Shown: positions 6,959 to 16,445 of the stretch, one piece after another | Position numbering within the stretch: the first letter of the stretch is position 1 | How the letters are laid out: each line of letters begins with the position of its first letter | Assembly (NCBI GenBank): GCA_023431345.1 | Contig: JAEYWK010000124.1 | Span: 1-22,820, forward strand | DNA: 22,820 bases | Direction of reading: 5' to 3' | Source: Pseudomonadota bacterium | GTDB lineage: Bacteria > Myxococcota_A > Polyangia > Polyangiales > Polyangiaceae | Position numbers and translations under genes: made by a program | Notes under the pieces: generated by a model | What the model was told of the DNA's origin: nothing | What the model saw: the letters and a program-made list of their open reading frames with translations, nothing else | Databases searched by the model: none

Positions 6959-7275
6959 CGCCGCTTCGCCTGCACGAAGAAGCCGCGGCCGAGTACCTCG
7001 AAGCCGTGCGCTGGTACCGCGCAAGAAGCCAGGACGTCGCTCGTCGGTTTCGGGGTGCCGTTGGTGCCTCGATCGCCCTGCTTCGTGAGAACCCAACCCG
7101 ATGGGGGCTGTTACCAAAATTTCCGCAGCAGCTCGCAATCCGGAGAGTGCGCGTGAAGGACTTCCCCTACTCCGTCATCTACATGGTGCATGACGCGGAG
7201 GTCGTCGTGCTCGCCATAGCCCATGGTCGGCGGCGGCCAGGTTATTGGAGAACGCGTCTTCGGCCCGCGCAGTAG
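6955..7275 (+). CDS. parE: RelE/ParE-superfamily toxin
   Basis: A 106-residue basic protein starting with GTG at 6955, overlapping the antitoxin stop by four bases. It shows the RelE/ParE pattern: N-terminal LHEEAAAEYLEAVRWYRARS helix pair, a middle IALLRENPTRWGLLP segment, and a C-terminal sheet IRRVRVKDFPYSVIYMVHDA followed by VVVLAIAHGRRRPGYW. The FPY-x-I-Y and AxAHxRRxPxYW motifs are the hallmarks of ParE-like members. ParE toxins are known to act on DNA gyrase and RelE toxins on translating mRNA; the sequence alone does not decide which applies here. The gene looks intact. It is convergent with the minus-strand gene ending at 7337. Confidence 0.82.
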   Translation: MTPLRLHEEAAAEYLEAVRWYRARSQDVARRFRGAVGASIALLRENPTRWGLLPKFPQQLAIRRVRVKDFPYSVIYMVHDAEVVVLAIAHGRRRPGYWRTRLRPAQ

Positions 7276-7299
7276 CGTAGGAATCGGCGGAACTACCGC

Positions 7300-7312
7300 G
7301 CCCGGGTCGGGC
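7300..7312. terminator. Small hairpin between convergent genes
   Basis: GCCCG (7300-7304) and CGGGC (7308-7312) form a 5-bp stem with a 3-base loop in the 61-base gap between the toxin stop (7275) and the stop of the minus-strand gene at 7337. There is no T-run. It is positioned as a bidirectional terminator but is weak. Confidence 0.3.
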
Positions 7313-7336
7313 AAACGTTCGTTCCTGACTTGCTTG

Positions 7337-8182
7337 CTACGAGCCCGCGCGGCGCTGCTGGCGTTCGAGCTCGTCGCAGAGCTTGTCGAGCCATGTCACG
7401 TAGGGGCCTGGATGGTCCTGTAGGAGGCGGCGCAGCTCGCGGGCGGCGGCGAGGGCTTCAGTGGTACGCCGCTGGTCCCGAGCCACCTGGAGACGGAGCC
7501 GAAGTGCCGCGTAGCGCTCGCTCACTTGCTGGCCGAAGCTCGCCCCGTCTGTTTCGACGCGAGCCTGCTCGTCGACCGCGCCTGCAGCTTCGTAGCAGGC
7601 CTTCGCTTCGCCAAACAGCCCCACTGCACGCGGGCCATCTGCCAGATCGAACGCGAACTGCTCGCGCTTCACGCGCGCGGCGCGCTCGGACTCGCGCGCC
7701 CGGCGCCGCGCCGCCGGGCCGTCGGTGGTCGAGCAGGCAGGCGGCGCCAAAGCTGACAAGGAAGGCGCAGCGACTTCGGAGTCATCCGCCCCTCGCGTCG
7801 GGCTCTTGCCAGCGACTGCCACGCCAGCAATCACGAGCGCCACGAGGGGCAAAAGGAACACGAGGGGGCTCGCCTTCTTGGCCTCGGGTTCTTGGAGAAA
7901 GCTGAGCCGGCGTTGCTCCCAGAAGACCTCACCTCCCCAGGGCACGAGCGCAGAACGCAACGTGTTACCTTCGAAGTGAAAGGCGCCGGGCGCGTTCTTC
8001 GGCACCTCGACCAACACGCCTTCTGGGGCGGGCTCGAGGTGTAGGAGGTGCGATTCGCTGGGGCAATCTTTCGCAGGCAGGAGCTCGCGCCGGCCGCTCC
8101 GCATGACGCAAGCGAAGCGGTGCGTGAGCTCGAATCGCTCGGGTGATCTTTCAGGCTCTTGGACTTCGACGAGGCTGCGCAT
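7337..8182 (-). CDS. Tad-block membrane protein with forkhead-like N-terminus
   Basis: Start at ATG 8182, two bases after the tadC stop; the frame open to 8239 is shadow. The 281-residue protein has an N-terminal beta-rich domain (about 1-100, FELTHRFACVMRSGRRELLP, HLLHLEPAPEGVLVEVPKNA, a Gly-Asn turn, VFWEQRRLSFL) that resembles the forkhead-type fold without its phosphothreonine-binding residues. A membrane helix follows (ASPLVFLLPLVALVIAGVAV, about 108-127), then a helical, Arg-rich C-terminal domain containing ARELRRLLQDHPGPYVTWLD. The layout parallels the 541-residue protein at 3120-4745. As last gene after tadB and tadC, it may link the inner-membrane platform to other parts. No known Tad subunit matches it clearly, and the role is inferred. 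Confidence 0.65.
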   Translation of the reverse strand: MRSLVEVQEPERSPERFELTHRFACVMRSGRRELLPAKDCPSESHLLHLEPAPEGVLVEVPKNAPGAFHFEGNTLRSALVPWGGEVFWEQRRLSFLQEPEAKKASPLVFLLPLVALVIAGVAVAGKSPTRGADDSEVAAPSLSALAPPACSTTDGPAARRRARESERAARVKREQFAFDLADGPRAVGLFGEAKACYEAAGAVDEQARVETDGASFGQQVSERYAALRLRLQVARDQRRTTEALAAARELRRLLQDHPGPYVTWLDKLCDELERQQRRAGS

Positions 8183-8184
8183 GG

Positions 8185-9069
8185 CTAAAAGTTGACTCCC
8201 TTCGCGAGAAATGGGCCGAGGAGCAGGAGCAGGACACACAGCACGAGGAGCATCATCGGGCCCACCATGAGCACTCCGGCGCGGGCCGCGGCTTCCTCGG
8301 CCGCGACGCTACGGCGCTGATTCAAGAGGCGCCCCTGCACTTGAATCACGCGAGCGAGCGGGTTGCCCTTCTGCTCCGCTTGCACGACGGCCGCGACGAA
8401 GTCCCGCACGGCCTCTGTCTGCACCCGCTCGGCAAAATTCTGGAGAGCTTCTCGCCGAGTGTGGCCAAGCTCGAGCTCTTCTAGAATGCCGGCGAACTCG
8501 CGCGCGAGAGCGCCACGGCTCTTGGGGCCTGCGACCAACCGGAGAGCCCCCGGGAAATCGAGGCCAGCCCCCATGCAGAGCGCGCAGATCTCGATGGCAT
8601 GCGGGAGGCCACGCGAAATGTCCTTCACCCGCTGGCGAATGATCTCTTGAACTTGGAGGCTCGGCAGCAGGAGCCCGAGTGCGAACGCAGGCACGACGAT
8701 GAGCAGCGTGTAGCCCTGCATTCGAGCGATGACCCAGCCCACTCCCGCGAGCACGGCCGCCGAGATCAGGGCTAGCGCGCTGTACTCGTCTGGCGTCAGG
8801 CCCATGCAATAGTCCGCCCGGCGCAGCTCGCGCTCCTGACGGCTTCGCAGCGTGGCCAGCGGGAACAGAGAAACGATGCCGGCCACGAAACGGATGAACG
8901 GCTCCGCTGCGGCGAAGAGCCCGCCAGCTTTCATAGCCTGGCTGCGCTCCTGCCCTCGGTAGCCAAGCCGCGGAGCCGCCGGAATCGGGATACGCGCACC
9001 GAGCTGAACGGTCCCCGCCGCCGCGAGCCCCGCCAGAAGGACCGTACCGAGCTTGAGTGTTAGCAACAT
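8185..9069 (-). CDS. tadC: Tad inner-membrane platform protein TadC
   Basis: A 294-residue integral membrane protein of the type II secretion F family (T2SSF). N-terminal hydrophobic segment LLTLKLGTVLLAGLAAAGTV, further segments near residues 95-135 (YSALALISAAVLAGVGWVIA, YTLLIVVPAFALGLLLPSLQ), a cytoplasmic T2SSF core (GLPHAIEICALCMGAGLDFP to NPLARVIQVQG) and a C-terminal membrane helix (VLMVGPMMLLVLCVLLLLLG). TadC pairs with TadB in the inner membrane, on which CpaF acts to extrude Flp pilin. It follows tadB after a 7-base gap and has the expected order cpaF-tadB-tadC. The start at ATG 9069 is natural for this family. Confidence 0.88.
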   Translation of the reverse strand: MLLTLKLGTVLLAGLAAAGTVQLGARIPIPAAPRLGYRGQERSQAMKAGGLFAAAEPFIRFVAGIVSLFPLATLRSRQERELRRADYCMGLTPDEYSALALISAAVLAGVGWVIARMQGYTLLIVVPAFALGLLLPSLQVQEIIRQRVKDISRGLPHAIEICALCMGAGLDFPGALRLVAGPKSRGALAREFAGILEELELGHTRREALQNFAERVQTEAVRDFVAAVVQAEQKGNPLARVIQVQGRLLNQRRSVAAEEAAARAGVLMVGPMMLLVLCVLLLLLGPFLAKGVNF

Positions 9070-9076
9070 GTGCGCC

Positions 9077-9933
9077 TCACACGTCCACCGCGAGGATCTT
9101 GCGCGCCAAGAGGATCGCCATCAGCCACAAGGCGCCAGCGGCGCCTATGATGAGGTGCCCCGTGAAGGTCTCTCCGAGCGGGACGAAGAACTTAGGATCC
9201 ATGGCGTGAATGCCCAGCACCATCGGCACGGGAACGAGCCCGATCACGAACGCTTGGGCTTTTCCCTCAGCGGTCTTGGTGCGCACGACGCCTTCGAGCC
9301 GCGCGAGCTCGCGCAGCGCCGCGGCCGCGTTCTCGAGCATGGTCGAAAAGTCGCCGCCGCTCTTGCGGGCGACCTTCAGGGCTAGGACGGTGCCCTGAAG
9401 AGTGCGACTGGGAATGCGCTCTGAAAAGTTATCGAGCGCTCGGTCGAGCGGAGTGCCCAGCTCGTATTCCTTCACGATGGTCTCGACCTCCTGGCTCATC
9501 GGCGCGGGCACGACGCTGACGCTGCTGGCGATGGCCTCACCGAGTGAGGGGCTCGCCTTCAGCGCGTTGGCGATGGCGACGAGCCAGGGCTCGATTTGAG
9601 CCTCGACCTTCGTAGTCCGGTCGCTCGCACGCCTCTCCAGCAGCACGCGCGGGAGCAGCACCACTAGCGGCACGGCGACGAGCGCGAGCCAGAGCTGAGT
9701 CGCTACCGCCACCGCGATCGTGAGCACGCTCAAGGCAATCTGCCCAGCCACCACCCGTGTGCCGACGGCGGGGAGCCGCAGGAACCGCAGCTTCTTGTCG
9801 AGGGCGGCGACGTGCAGGCGCAGCGCCCTGCTCCCACGCGCATCTTCCGCGCCGAACCAGGCCACGACTACGGTGGCCAGCGTGAGCGCCAAAGCAGCCA
9901 CACCGAGCCGTCCAAGCCAGAAGGTGCTGCTGC

Positions 9934-9937
<4 letters not shown>
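9077..9937 (-). CDS. tadB: Tad inner-membrane platform protein TadB
   Basis: A 286-residue T2SSF-family protein. Hydrophobic segments lie at about residues 9-30 (LGVAALALTLATVVVAWFGA), 62-100 (VVAGQIALSVLTIAVAVATQ, LWLALVAVPLVVLL) and at the C-terminus (about 225-280). The core from about 110 to 215 carries the typical PWLVAIANALKASPSLGEAI, EYELGTPLDRALDNFSERIP and LKVARKSGGDFSTMLENAA motifs, the last being very conserved in TadB. Its ATG overlaps the cpaF stop by ATGA, and tadC follows. It acts as the inner-membrane platform for pilus polymerisation. Confidence 0.9.
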
Positions 9938-11606
<1,669 letters not shown>

Positions 11607-11610
<4 letters not shown>

Positions 11611-12782
11611 CGCGCCCCCGAAGCCGCCGCTCGTCGTTTGGCAGGCGGCACGAATTCCACCTTGTCGAGGTCGCCTGAATAGTCTGTGTACGCCCTGAGC
11701 GCGTCATCAAGGCGCCGGCGATCTTCCATCGACACCGCGTCCACCACGCTCGGCACGATGATGACGATGTTCTCCGTCTCCTCCTCAGAGTGGCCGTGGC
11801 TGCCGAAGAGCGCTCCGAAGATGGGGATTTGCGAGAGCACCGGGAAGCCGGCTTTCGAGCTGCGCTCGCTCTTCGCGCTCAGGCCAGCCAGAATCAGCGA
11901 CTGGCCGAGCTCGAGGTTGACGACCGTGTTCAGCTCGGCGGTGGTGCGACCCGGTACGCCCGTTCCACGGTCGCCATCGAGCTCGGAGATGTCGGCGTGG
12001 AGCCGGAGCTCGATGCGGCCCGTCTTCGAGTCGTAGTTAGGCTCCGTTTCGATCACCGAGCCGAACGAAATCTTCTGCACCCCGCTCGTTAGCGCGCTCT
12101 GGACGGCGATGTTGACCTCACCACCACCGGCGAAGGATGCCTTCTCTCCGTTCGCTGTGACGACCGCCGCTTGACGCTGCACCTTCGCCCAGCCCGAAGA
12201 CTGCGCCATATCGAGGCGTGGCAAAGCTTGGCTACTGATGACCGCCGTCGCTGATTCGAGCTGGCCACCGGCCACGTCGTAGGCGGCGCTGAACGTGGGC
12301 GCGACCGAGCCTGGAAAGCCGATGCCAATCTGGTGACCATAGCTCTTGCTCAGTTGGACGAAGTAGAAGTCGAGCCGAATGTTGTCGCGGGCCTCAATGG
12401 ACCCGGTGCCCCGACCGCGCCGCTTCGGCGCATTCTTGTCGGTAACGCGGATGCGATAGTGCCGCTCTGTTCCGTCCATCATGAGCATGAGCAGCGTGGT
12501 GTTGCCCTCGGCGAGCGCCACGACCACGAACTGCGAGGCGTCCTTAGTTAGGCGTACGTCGATGACGCCCTTCTGCCCTTCGGAGTAGCTGCGCACGTTG
12601 TCGGTCGGGAGCACACGCTGCTCACCTACCTCGAGCTCGATGTCTTCGACTCGGGGCTCCGTGGCAGTGCTCGTGCTCCGCGGCGTCGTGTTTGTGGGCT
12701 GGGCTTGCGTAGGGCTCGAGTGAACGAGCGCCGCGAGGCTCAGCGCGAGGCCCAGCGCCAGGGCTGATCCGTTAGCGGACAT
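11607..12782 (-). CDS. cpaC: Tad secretin CpaC/RcpA
   Basis: A 391-residue outer-membrane secretin. Signal peptide MSANGSALALGLALSLAALV followed by SSPTQA at about 26. The N-terminal pilus-assembly domain (about 45-115) contains IELEVGEQRVLPTDNVRSYS and YRIRVTDKN. The secretin core (about 215-365) has EVNIAVQSALTSGVQKISFG, the NTVVNLELGQSLILAGL strand and the family-typical SQIPIFGALFG near 330 followed by ENIVIIVPSVVD. It is shorter than many CpaC proteins, as expected for those with a single N-domain. The start at 12782 has a GGGAGGG Shine-Dalgarno sequence 8 bases upstream and overlaps the cpaB stop by 11 bases. It forms the outer-membrane channel for the pilus. Confidence 0.9.
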
Positions 12783-13545
12783 GATCGATGCCCTCCCGGC
12801 GCGCTGCCACGGCGGGCTTTAAACCTTGGTCTCTCGCCGGCACCAAGCTCTTGCCGGTCGTCTCGGGCAAACCCTCCACGAGCGTGATATCGCCGGAGTT
12901 TCGGAGAGTCAGCGTGAGCCGCCCGCGCTGCTGTGCTTGCGTGAGGAGCTGCGCCTGCTCGACCGTTGCGCTCAGGGTCACGGCTCCGCCGCGCGCGAGG
13001 GAGGTTTGTGCAGCGTCGTCGTCGGGGCGCACCACCGAGCCGCCGACCGAGAGCACGAGTAGGTTCTGAAGCAGCGTGATGGTTGTGCTGCCGTCTTCCT
13101 TACCGCCAGTCGTCAGCAGCACATCCACGCGATCACCAGGCCGCAGGAGCCCCTGGAAGTCGGCGCCGCGACCGTCGATCGCGACGGCGCGCGAGCCTTG
13201 CTGTACCAGGCCAGAGAGCACTCGACTCTGGTTCTGAAACTTCTCGAGGTCGCTCCACAGCACGGTCTCGCCGGCCTTGAGCCCGCCCGCCACACGATTC
13301 CCGAGCACCTTGCTGGCGTCGCCGGCCCGCACGTGCCGGCCCTCGACGTAGGCCCGCGGGATGTCGCGCACCGCGACGAGCTTTTCGGTCAGCGTCGCCC
13401 CGATCGGCACGTCGGAGACGGCGACCAGGACCCCCAGCCGGGGGCCGCCGGAGACTTCCGCTTCCAGACGGTCCAAGTACAAGTGGCCGAGCAGCCCGGT
13501 TCCGAGCGCAGCGGCGGCGGTGGCAATCAAAAAAACACGTTTCAT
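12772..13545 (-). CDS. cpaB: Pilus assembly protein CpaB/RcpC
   Basis: A 257-residue protein with an N-terminal signal/anchor (MKRVFLIATAAAALGTGLLG HLYLD) and an SAF-type domain at about 38-105 (VLVAVSDVPIGATLTEKLVA, VAGGLKAGETVLWSDLE). A second conserved block lies at about 118-160 (SRAVAIDGRGADFQGLLRPG, DRVDVLLTT), the RcpC/CpaB signature. It is periplasmic and associates with the secretin. It is the first gene of the second tad block. The ATG at 13545 is immediately preceded by one copy of ACCGAAAGGG, whose AAAGGG may also act as the ribosome binding site, with another copy 21 bases further up. Confidence 0.9.
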   Translation of the reverse strand: MKRVFLIATAAAALGTGLLGHLYLDRLEAEVSGGPRLGVLVAVSDVPIGATLTEKLVAVRDIPRAYVEGRHVRAGDASKVLGNRVAGGLKAGETVLWSDLEKFQNQSRVLSGLVQQGSRAVAIDGRGADFQGLLRPGDRVDVLLTTGGKEDGSTTITLLQNLLVLSVGGSVVRPDDDAAQTSLARGGAVTLSATVEQAQLLTQAQQRGRLTLTLRNSGDITLVEGLPETTGKSLVPARDQGLKPAVAARREGIDHVR

Positions 13546-13550
13546 GCGAG

Positions 13551-13590
13551 CGACCCTTTCGGTGCCTCCAGCTCCCCTTTCGGTCAGCTG
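13551..13590 (-). promoter_or_regulatory. Tandem ACCGAAAGGG elements upstream of cpaB
   Basis: On the minus strand ACCGAAAGGG occurs at 13584-13575 and again at 13563-13554, exactly 21 bp apart (two helical turns). The upstream copy is within GCTGACCGAAAGGGGA and is flanked by a perfect outer stem (CAGCT/AGCTG at 13586-13590 and 13569-13573) around a CC-GAAA-GG mini-hairpin. The nearer copy ends 8 bases before the cpaB ATG. Both helical-phase operator and RNA hairpin readings are possible. Confidence 0.6.
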
Positions 13591-13864
13591 CGCTCGCTCC
13601 CTGCGAGAAATCGTCTCGCCCCCGCCTTGGCCCTGGAAACCTTCGTTATCTAGGCCAATAGCAGTACTTTAGAAACTTTCGTTGGTCGTCGGCCGCGAGG
13701 ATTGACGGGCAACGCAGATGCGTGATGCTCTGCAAAGTCGTGCTCAATCTGGGGCTCAACGCGACCAGCTTTGGAACCTGCTTGCAGACATTACAGCAAC
13801 GCCGAGGAGCGGGGCGGGTTCCTGCTGCTCCCACGCTTCAAAGTCCATCGGAACGCGGAAGCGA
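13591..13864. promoter_or_regulatory. Divergent intergenic region with 12-bp direct repeats
   Basis: Between cpaB (minus) and the nuclease-like gene (plus) there is no supported gene. A frame upstream of the nuclease start is open from 13718, but its sequence is not protein-like. GAAACCTTCGTT (13636-13647) and GAAACTTTCGTT (13672-13683) are 12-bp direct repeats with one mismatch, 36 bp apart, flanking the most AT-rich stretch here (about 13645-13680). This is the likely site of the promoters, and the repeats could be operators. Confidence 0.4.
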
Positions 13865-14923
13865 ATGAAGCCGAATCTTTTCGACTACGCGACGTCCGAG
13901 CTTTCGCAGGACGCCTTTCTTTGCTGGCTGACCGCTCTGGCGGGCCATGACGATGGCGAGCTGCAACTAGTCGGCCGAGCCTTCATCGCTTGGCTGTGGG
14001 AACGGGCTCGAGGTGCTCGCATCCAGCCGGATCGCATTCGCCTGCTCGAGCCGCCCAAGCGCCAGGTCGATCGCATCGACATTCTCTTCGAGGCTGAGAT
14101 TGCTGGCGTGAAAGCCCTATTTCTGATCGAGGACAAGACCGAGACCTCCCACCACTCGCGCCAGCTCGAACGCTACCTCGATGCCACGAAGCATGCGGAG
14201 ACTGTCGTGCCCATCTACTTCAAGACCGGCTACCACTTTGGCAGCGACACGAGCGCGTCGGCTGCTGGGTACACGGTCATCGGCCTTCCGGAATGGGCTG
14301 AGTTCTTGGACCAACAGACGGTTCGGAACGACATTCTGGCCGACTACCGGGCATATATTCGCAAGCTCTTGTCGAAACGCCAAGAAGGGCTTCGCGCGCT
14401 GATGACGCCACGGGGTTTCGATTTTTTCACAAACGATTTCGTTCAGTATGAATTCATGCAGCTCGTGGCAGCTGCGTGTCCCGAACATTTGGGCAAGCGC
14501 TCAACGTACCGTGGAAGGAGCCTCAGCGGCGAACCCTGGACGCAGCACCTCTTTGCCGTCTTCGAAGGTGTTCTGCCGGGTGGTCTGAACGAGAGTCTAT
14601 TCTATCGCGTGGATAGACGCCGCGAAGGGTGGTACCTCGCTGCGAGGCAGTACGCGAAGGTCGATGCCAGCAAGGAAGCTCGGACAGCGAAGCTGGCGCG
14701 CCTCCGGGTCTACCGAGAACTCTTCGAAGCAGCTGCCCAAGAAGTTGGCGCGAGTAGCCTGTTCGCTCGCCCTTCCACGGATAACCGAGGCAAAAACGAG
14801 AGCGAGTTCGCGGTGCTATTCTTCAGCGACGCCGGTAACACGCCGAGCAACGTCCTCGAGCGAATACCGTCAGTCCATCGCGCCTTCATCTCGAAGATTG
14901 CCAACGGCCTCGCAATCTCTTGA
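13865..14923 (+). CDS. PD-(D/E)XK nuclease-superfamily protein
   Basis: A 352-residue protein if started at ATG 13865; the frame is open to 13718, but the extra 49 residues are not conserved-looking. The N-terminus MKPNLFDYATSELSQDAFLC matches the SELSQDAF-type opening of PDDEXK_4-like proteins, with E12 as the helix glutamate. The active-site pattern is D72 (in RIDILFEAE) and E89-D-K91 (in ALFLIEDKTETS), followed by SRQLERYLDA, the usual fourth motif. The C-terminal half (about 170-352) has no motif that I recognise. This superfamily includes restriction- and repair-type endonucleases, and such stand-alone members occur near phage-defence genes. It is the only gene here that could be a defence factor. 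It lies between two tad blocks on the opposite strand. Nuclease activity is inferred. Confidence 0.75.
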   Translation: MKPNLFDYATSELSQDAFLCWLTALAGHDDGELQLVGRAFIAWLWERARGARIQPDRIRLLEPPKRQVDRIDILFEAEIAGVKALFLIEDKTETSHHSRQLERYLDATKHAETVVPIYFKTGYHFGSDTSASAAGYTVIGLPEWAEFLDQQTVRNDILADYRAYIRKLLSKRQEGLRALMTPRGFDFFTNDFVQYEFMQLVAAACPEHLGKRSTYRGRSLSGEPWTQHLFAVFEGVLPGGLNESLFYRVDRRREGWYLAARQYAKVDASKEARTAKLARLRVYRELFEAAAQEVGASSLFARPSTDNRGKNESEFAVLFFSDAGNTPSNVLERIPSVHRAFISKIANGLAIS

Positions 14924-14940
14924 ACATGTGCGGCAGGGGA

Positions 14941-14964
14941 CGGTGACGCTCCTTTCGTTCACCG
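14941..14964. terminator. Hairpin between convergent genes
   Basis: CGGTGA at 14941-14946 pairs with TCACCG at 14959-14964 over a 12-base loop, 18 bases after the nuclease stop and in the 102-base gap before the convergent minus-strand gene ending at 15026. The stem is short and no T-run follows, so activity is uncertain. Confidence 0.35.
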
Positions 14965-15025
14965 CTATTAACGCCAGCCAGGGCGACCAACTCTGCAGTC
15001 AGCCATCGCCGATGTTCCAGGTCGG

Positions 15026-15925
15026 CTAGGCAAGCGCTGCTGCCGTGATCACGGCCTTGCCGCTCCGGCCTGCTCGGACCTGGAGCAACACCGAACGCTC
15101 GCCGCGACGGGCCAGTAGGCCCCCTTCCTGCTCCGTGATGGCCCAACCCGCTGTCACCAGCGTCCGGCGGTACCAGCCGAGAACGCCCTCGGGCGACTGG
15201 TCCGCGGCCTCGTGAACCGTCATCGCGTACGGCTGGCCATGCTCGAGGGCCGATAGCAGGCGGCGCGTGCGCGGAGCTCGCGGCCAGTCGCGGAGGTCGT
15301 GCCCTGCGGCGTCGCCCTGCTTCGGCAGGAAGTCGACGATTCGCGCGTGGCCCTCGGTCCAGAGCACTAAAAGGGTCGTGGTGTCTCGAGAACGGCGCGC
15401 CAGCACGTAACGAAGGGCTCCGAGCTCGGCCAGGTCGCCGGACTGCTGGAGGCGCAAAAGGCGCGCCGCTAGCTCGCCCACATCGAGCCGCCCGCCTGTA
15501 TCCATGCACGCGAGGACTCCCTGCTTTTCGCTCACCTGCCGGAAGGAAGCGTCAAGCAGCGACGAGTCAATCTTTCCGGCGAGCTCCGGTGCCTGAAGCC
15601 CGCCGCGGCAAGTCTTTTGGAAATGATCCAGCGCCGCATCCACGCCCAACTTCGTCTGCAGCGTCATGAGGCGCAGCTCCAAGCCGTTGATCGTCATGGC
15701 TCGCGGCGCCGACAGCGCTCGCCCGGCGGACCAGCGCTCGAGCTGCTCGCCGAAGTCGACCAACGACTCGCCCAGGTTAGCCTTGGCCGAGCGCACGCTC
15801 CACGCGAGCCCAAGCAGAACGACGGCCAGCAGCACAGCAGCGGCACGAAGCCGCGCGAGCGACGCCCGCATGGCGCGCAAAATCGTGGTGCGTGCGTCAC
15901 CAGGGGCGAATCTTGAGCCAAGCAT
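15026..15925 (-). CDS. Membrane-anchored Tad-locus protein of unknown function
   Basis: I place the start at ATG 15925 because AAAGGTGG lies at good spacing upstream, giving 299 residues and a 29-base overlap with the tadE-like gene. ATG 15871, 25 bases after that gene's stop, is the alternative and would remove 18 residues. A single membrane helix at about 24-43 (LARLRAAAVLLAVVLLGLAW) is followed by a periplasmic domain. This contains a helical part, LSAPRAMTINGLELRLMTLQ to AALDHFQKTCRGG with two Cys, and a C-terminal part EGVLGWYRRTLVTAGWAITE then LLARRGERSVLLQVRAG. I do not recognise the family. The position, last in the first tad block, suggests an envelope accessory of the pilus. Confidence 0.68.
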   Translation of the reverse strand: MLGSRFAPGDARTTILRAMRASLARLRAAAVLLAVVLLGLAWSVRSAKANLGESLVDFGEQLERWSAGRALSAPRAMTINGLELRLMTLQTKLGVDAALDHFQKTCRGGLQAPELAGKIDSSLLDASFRQVSEKQGVLACMDTGGRLDVGELAARLLRLQQSGDLAELGALRYVLARRSRDTTTLLVLWTEGHARIVDFLPKQGDAAGHDLRDWPRAPRTRRLLSALEHGQPYAMTVHEAADQSPEGVLGWYRRTLVTAGWAITEQEGGLLARRGERSVLLQVRAGRSGKAVITAAALA

Positions 15926-16445
15926 CTTCAGCCACCTTTCCGGGGGTCGTGGGGTGCAGGTTGCAAGCGAGGTGGTAGCGGCCTTGCACGGTGCGTTGAC
16001 CACCTCCGAACAGCGCAGGCTTTTCGACGGTGTGCTGCGCGTCGGCCTCGATGGCGCGCCCGAACGCGGCCTCCACCGCGCTACCAATGAGCGGCGCGAT
16101 CGCGCCCGAGACCAGCTTGCCGCCGGACGGCGTCTTGCCCTCCTCGAGCTCCTTGACGCCCTGGTTGAAGGCTTCATCAACTTCTGGCGCGACCAGGCTT
16201 GGGGCGGACGAAGGCGCAAGGACGTCTGCGCAGCCTTCGGGATACTCGCCTTCGCAATCCTTCGCGGAGTAGAGCCAGGCACACGTGCGCGCGTGCTCTT
16301 CCGCTGCTTGCTTCGTGACCGCGAGGTCTCGCAGATAGAAGAGCGAGATGAAGATGATCACGAAGATCGGCAGCACCACCACGGCTTCGACCGAGGCGGC
16401 CCCACGACAGGAACGATAGCGAAGGCGTTGCATTTCCAGGCTCAT
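15897..16445 (-). CDS. tadE: TadE-like pseudopilin
   Basis: Start at ATG 16445, which overlaps the stop of the upstream gene by one base (TGATG); the longer open frame to 17006 is an Arg-rich shadow. The 182-residue protein begins MSLEMQRLRYRSCRGAASVE, a prepilin-type leader. Cleavage after Gly15 would leave Glu at +5, then the hydrophobic stretch AVVVLPIFVIIFISLFYLRD. The C-terminal domain contains EHARTCAWLYSAKDCEGEYP and a later SGAIAPLIGSAVEAAFGRAI. TadE-like proteins are minor pseudopilins processed by the TadV peptidase. It carries several Cys residues, suggesting periplasmic disulfides. Neighbours support the call: TadG-like sequence upstream and the membrane-anchored protein downstream. 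Confidence 0.8.
   Translation of the reverse strand: MSLEMQRLRYRSCRGAASVEAVVVLPIFVIIFISLFYLRDLAVTKQAAEEHARTCAWLYSAKDCEGEYPEGCADVLAPSSAPSLVAPEVDEAFNQGVKELEEGKTPSGGKLVSGAIAPLIGSAVEAAFGRAIEADAQHTVEKPALFGGGQRTVQGRYHLACNLHPTTPGKVAEDAWLKIRPW

Noticed and set aside
6449..7138. Long minus-strand ORF covering the toxin-antitoxin region
   Set aside because: It is antisense to the well-formed antitoxin and toxin frames and has an Arg/Gly/Ser-rich shadow composition.
13551..13590. c-di-GMP (GEMM) riboswitch upstream of cpaB
   Set aside because: The GAAA-GGG piece recalls GEMM, but the other conserved GEMM segments are absent from the short leader.
13718..13864. Longer N-terminus for the nuclease-like protein
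   Set aside because: The extra 49 residues are not conserved-looking, whereas the sequence from 13865 opens directly with the family-typical N-terminus.
14886..15509. Minus-strand ORF of 207 residues
   Set aside because: It overlaps the membrane-anchored protein gene (15026-15925) in another frame on the same strand and has the Arg/Ala/Pro-rich composition of a shadow.
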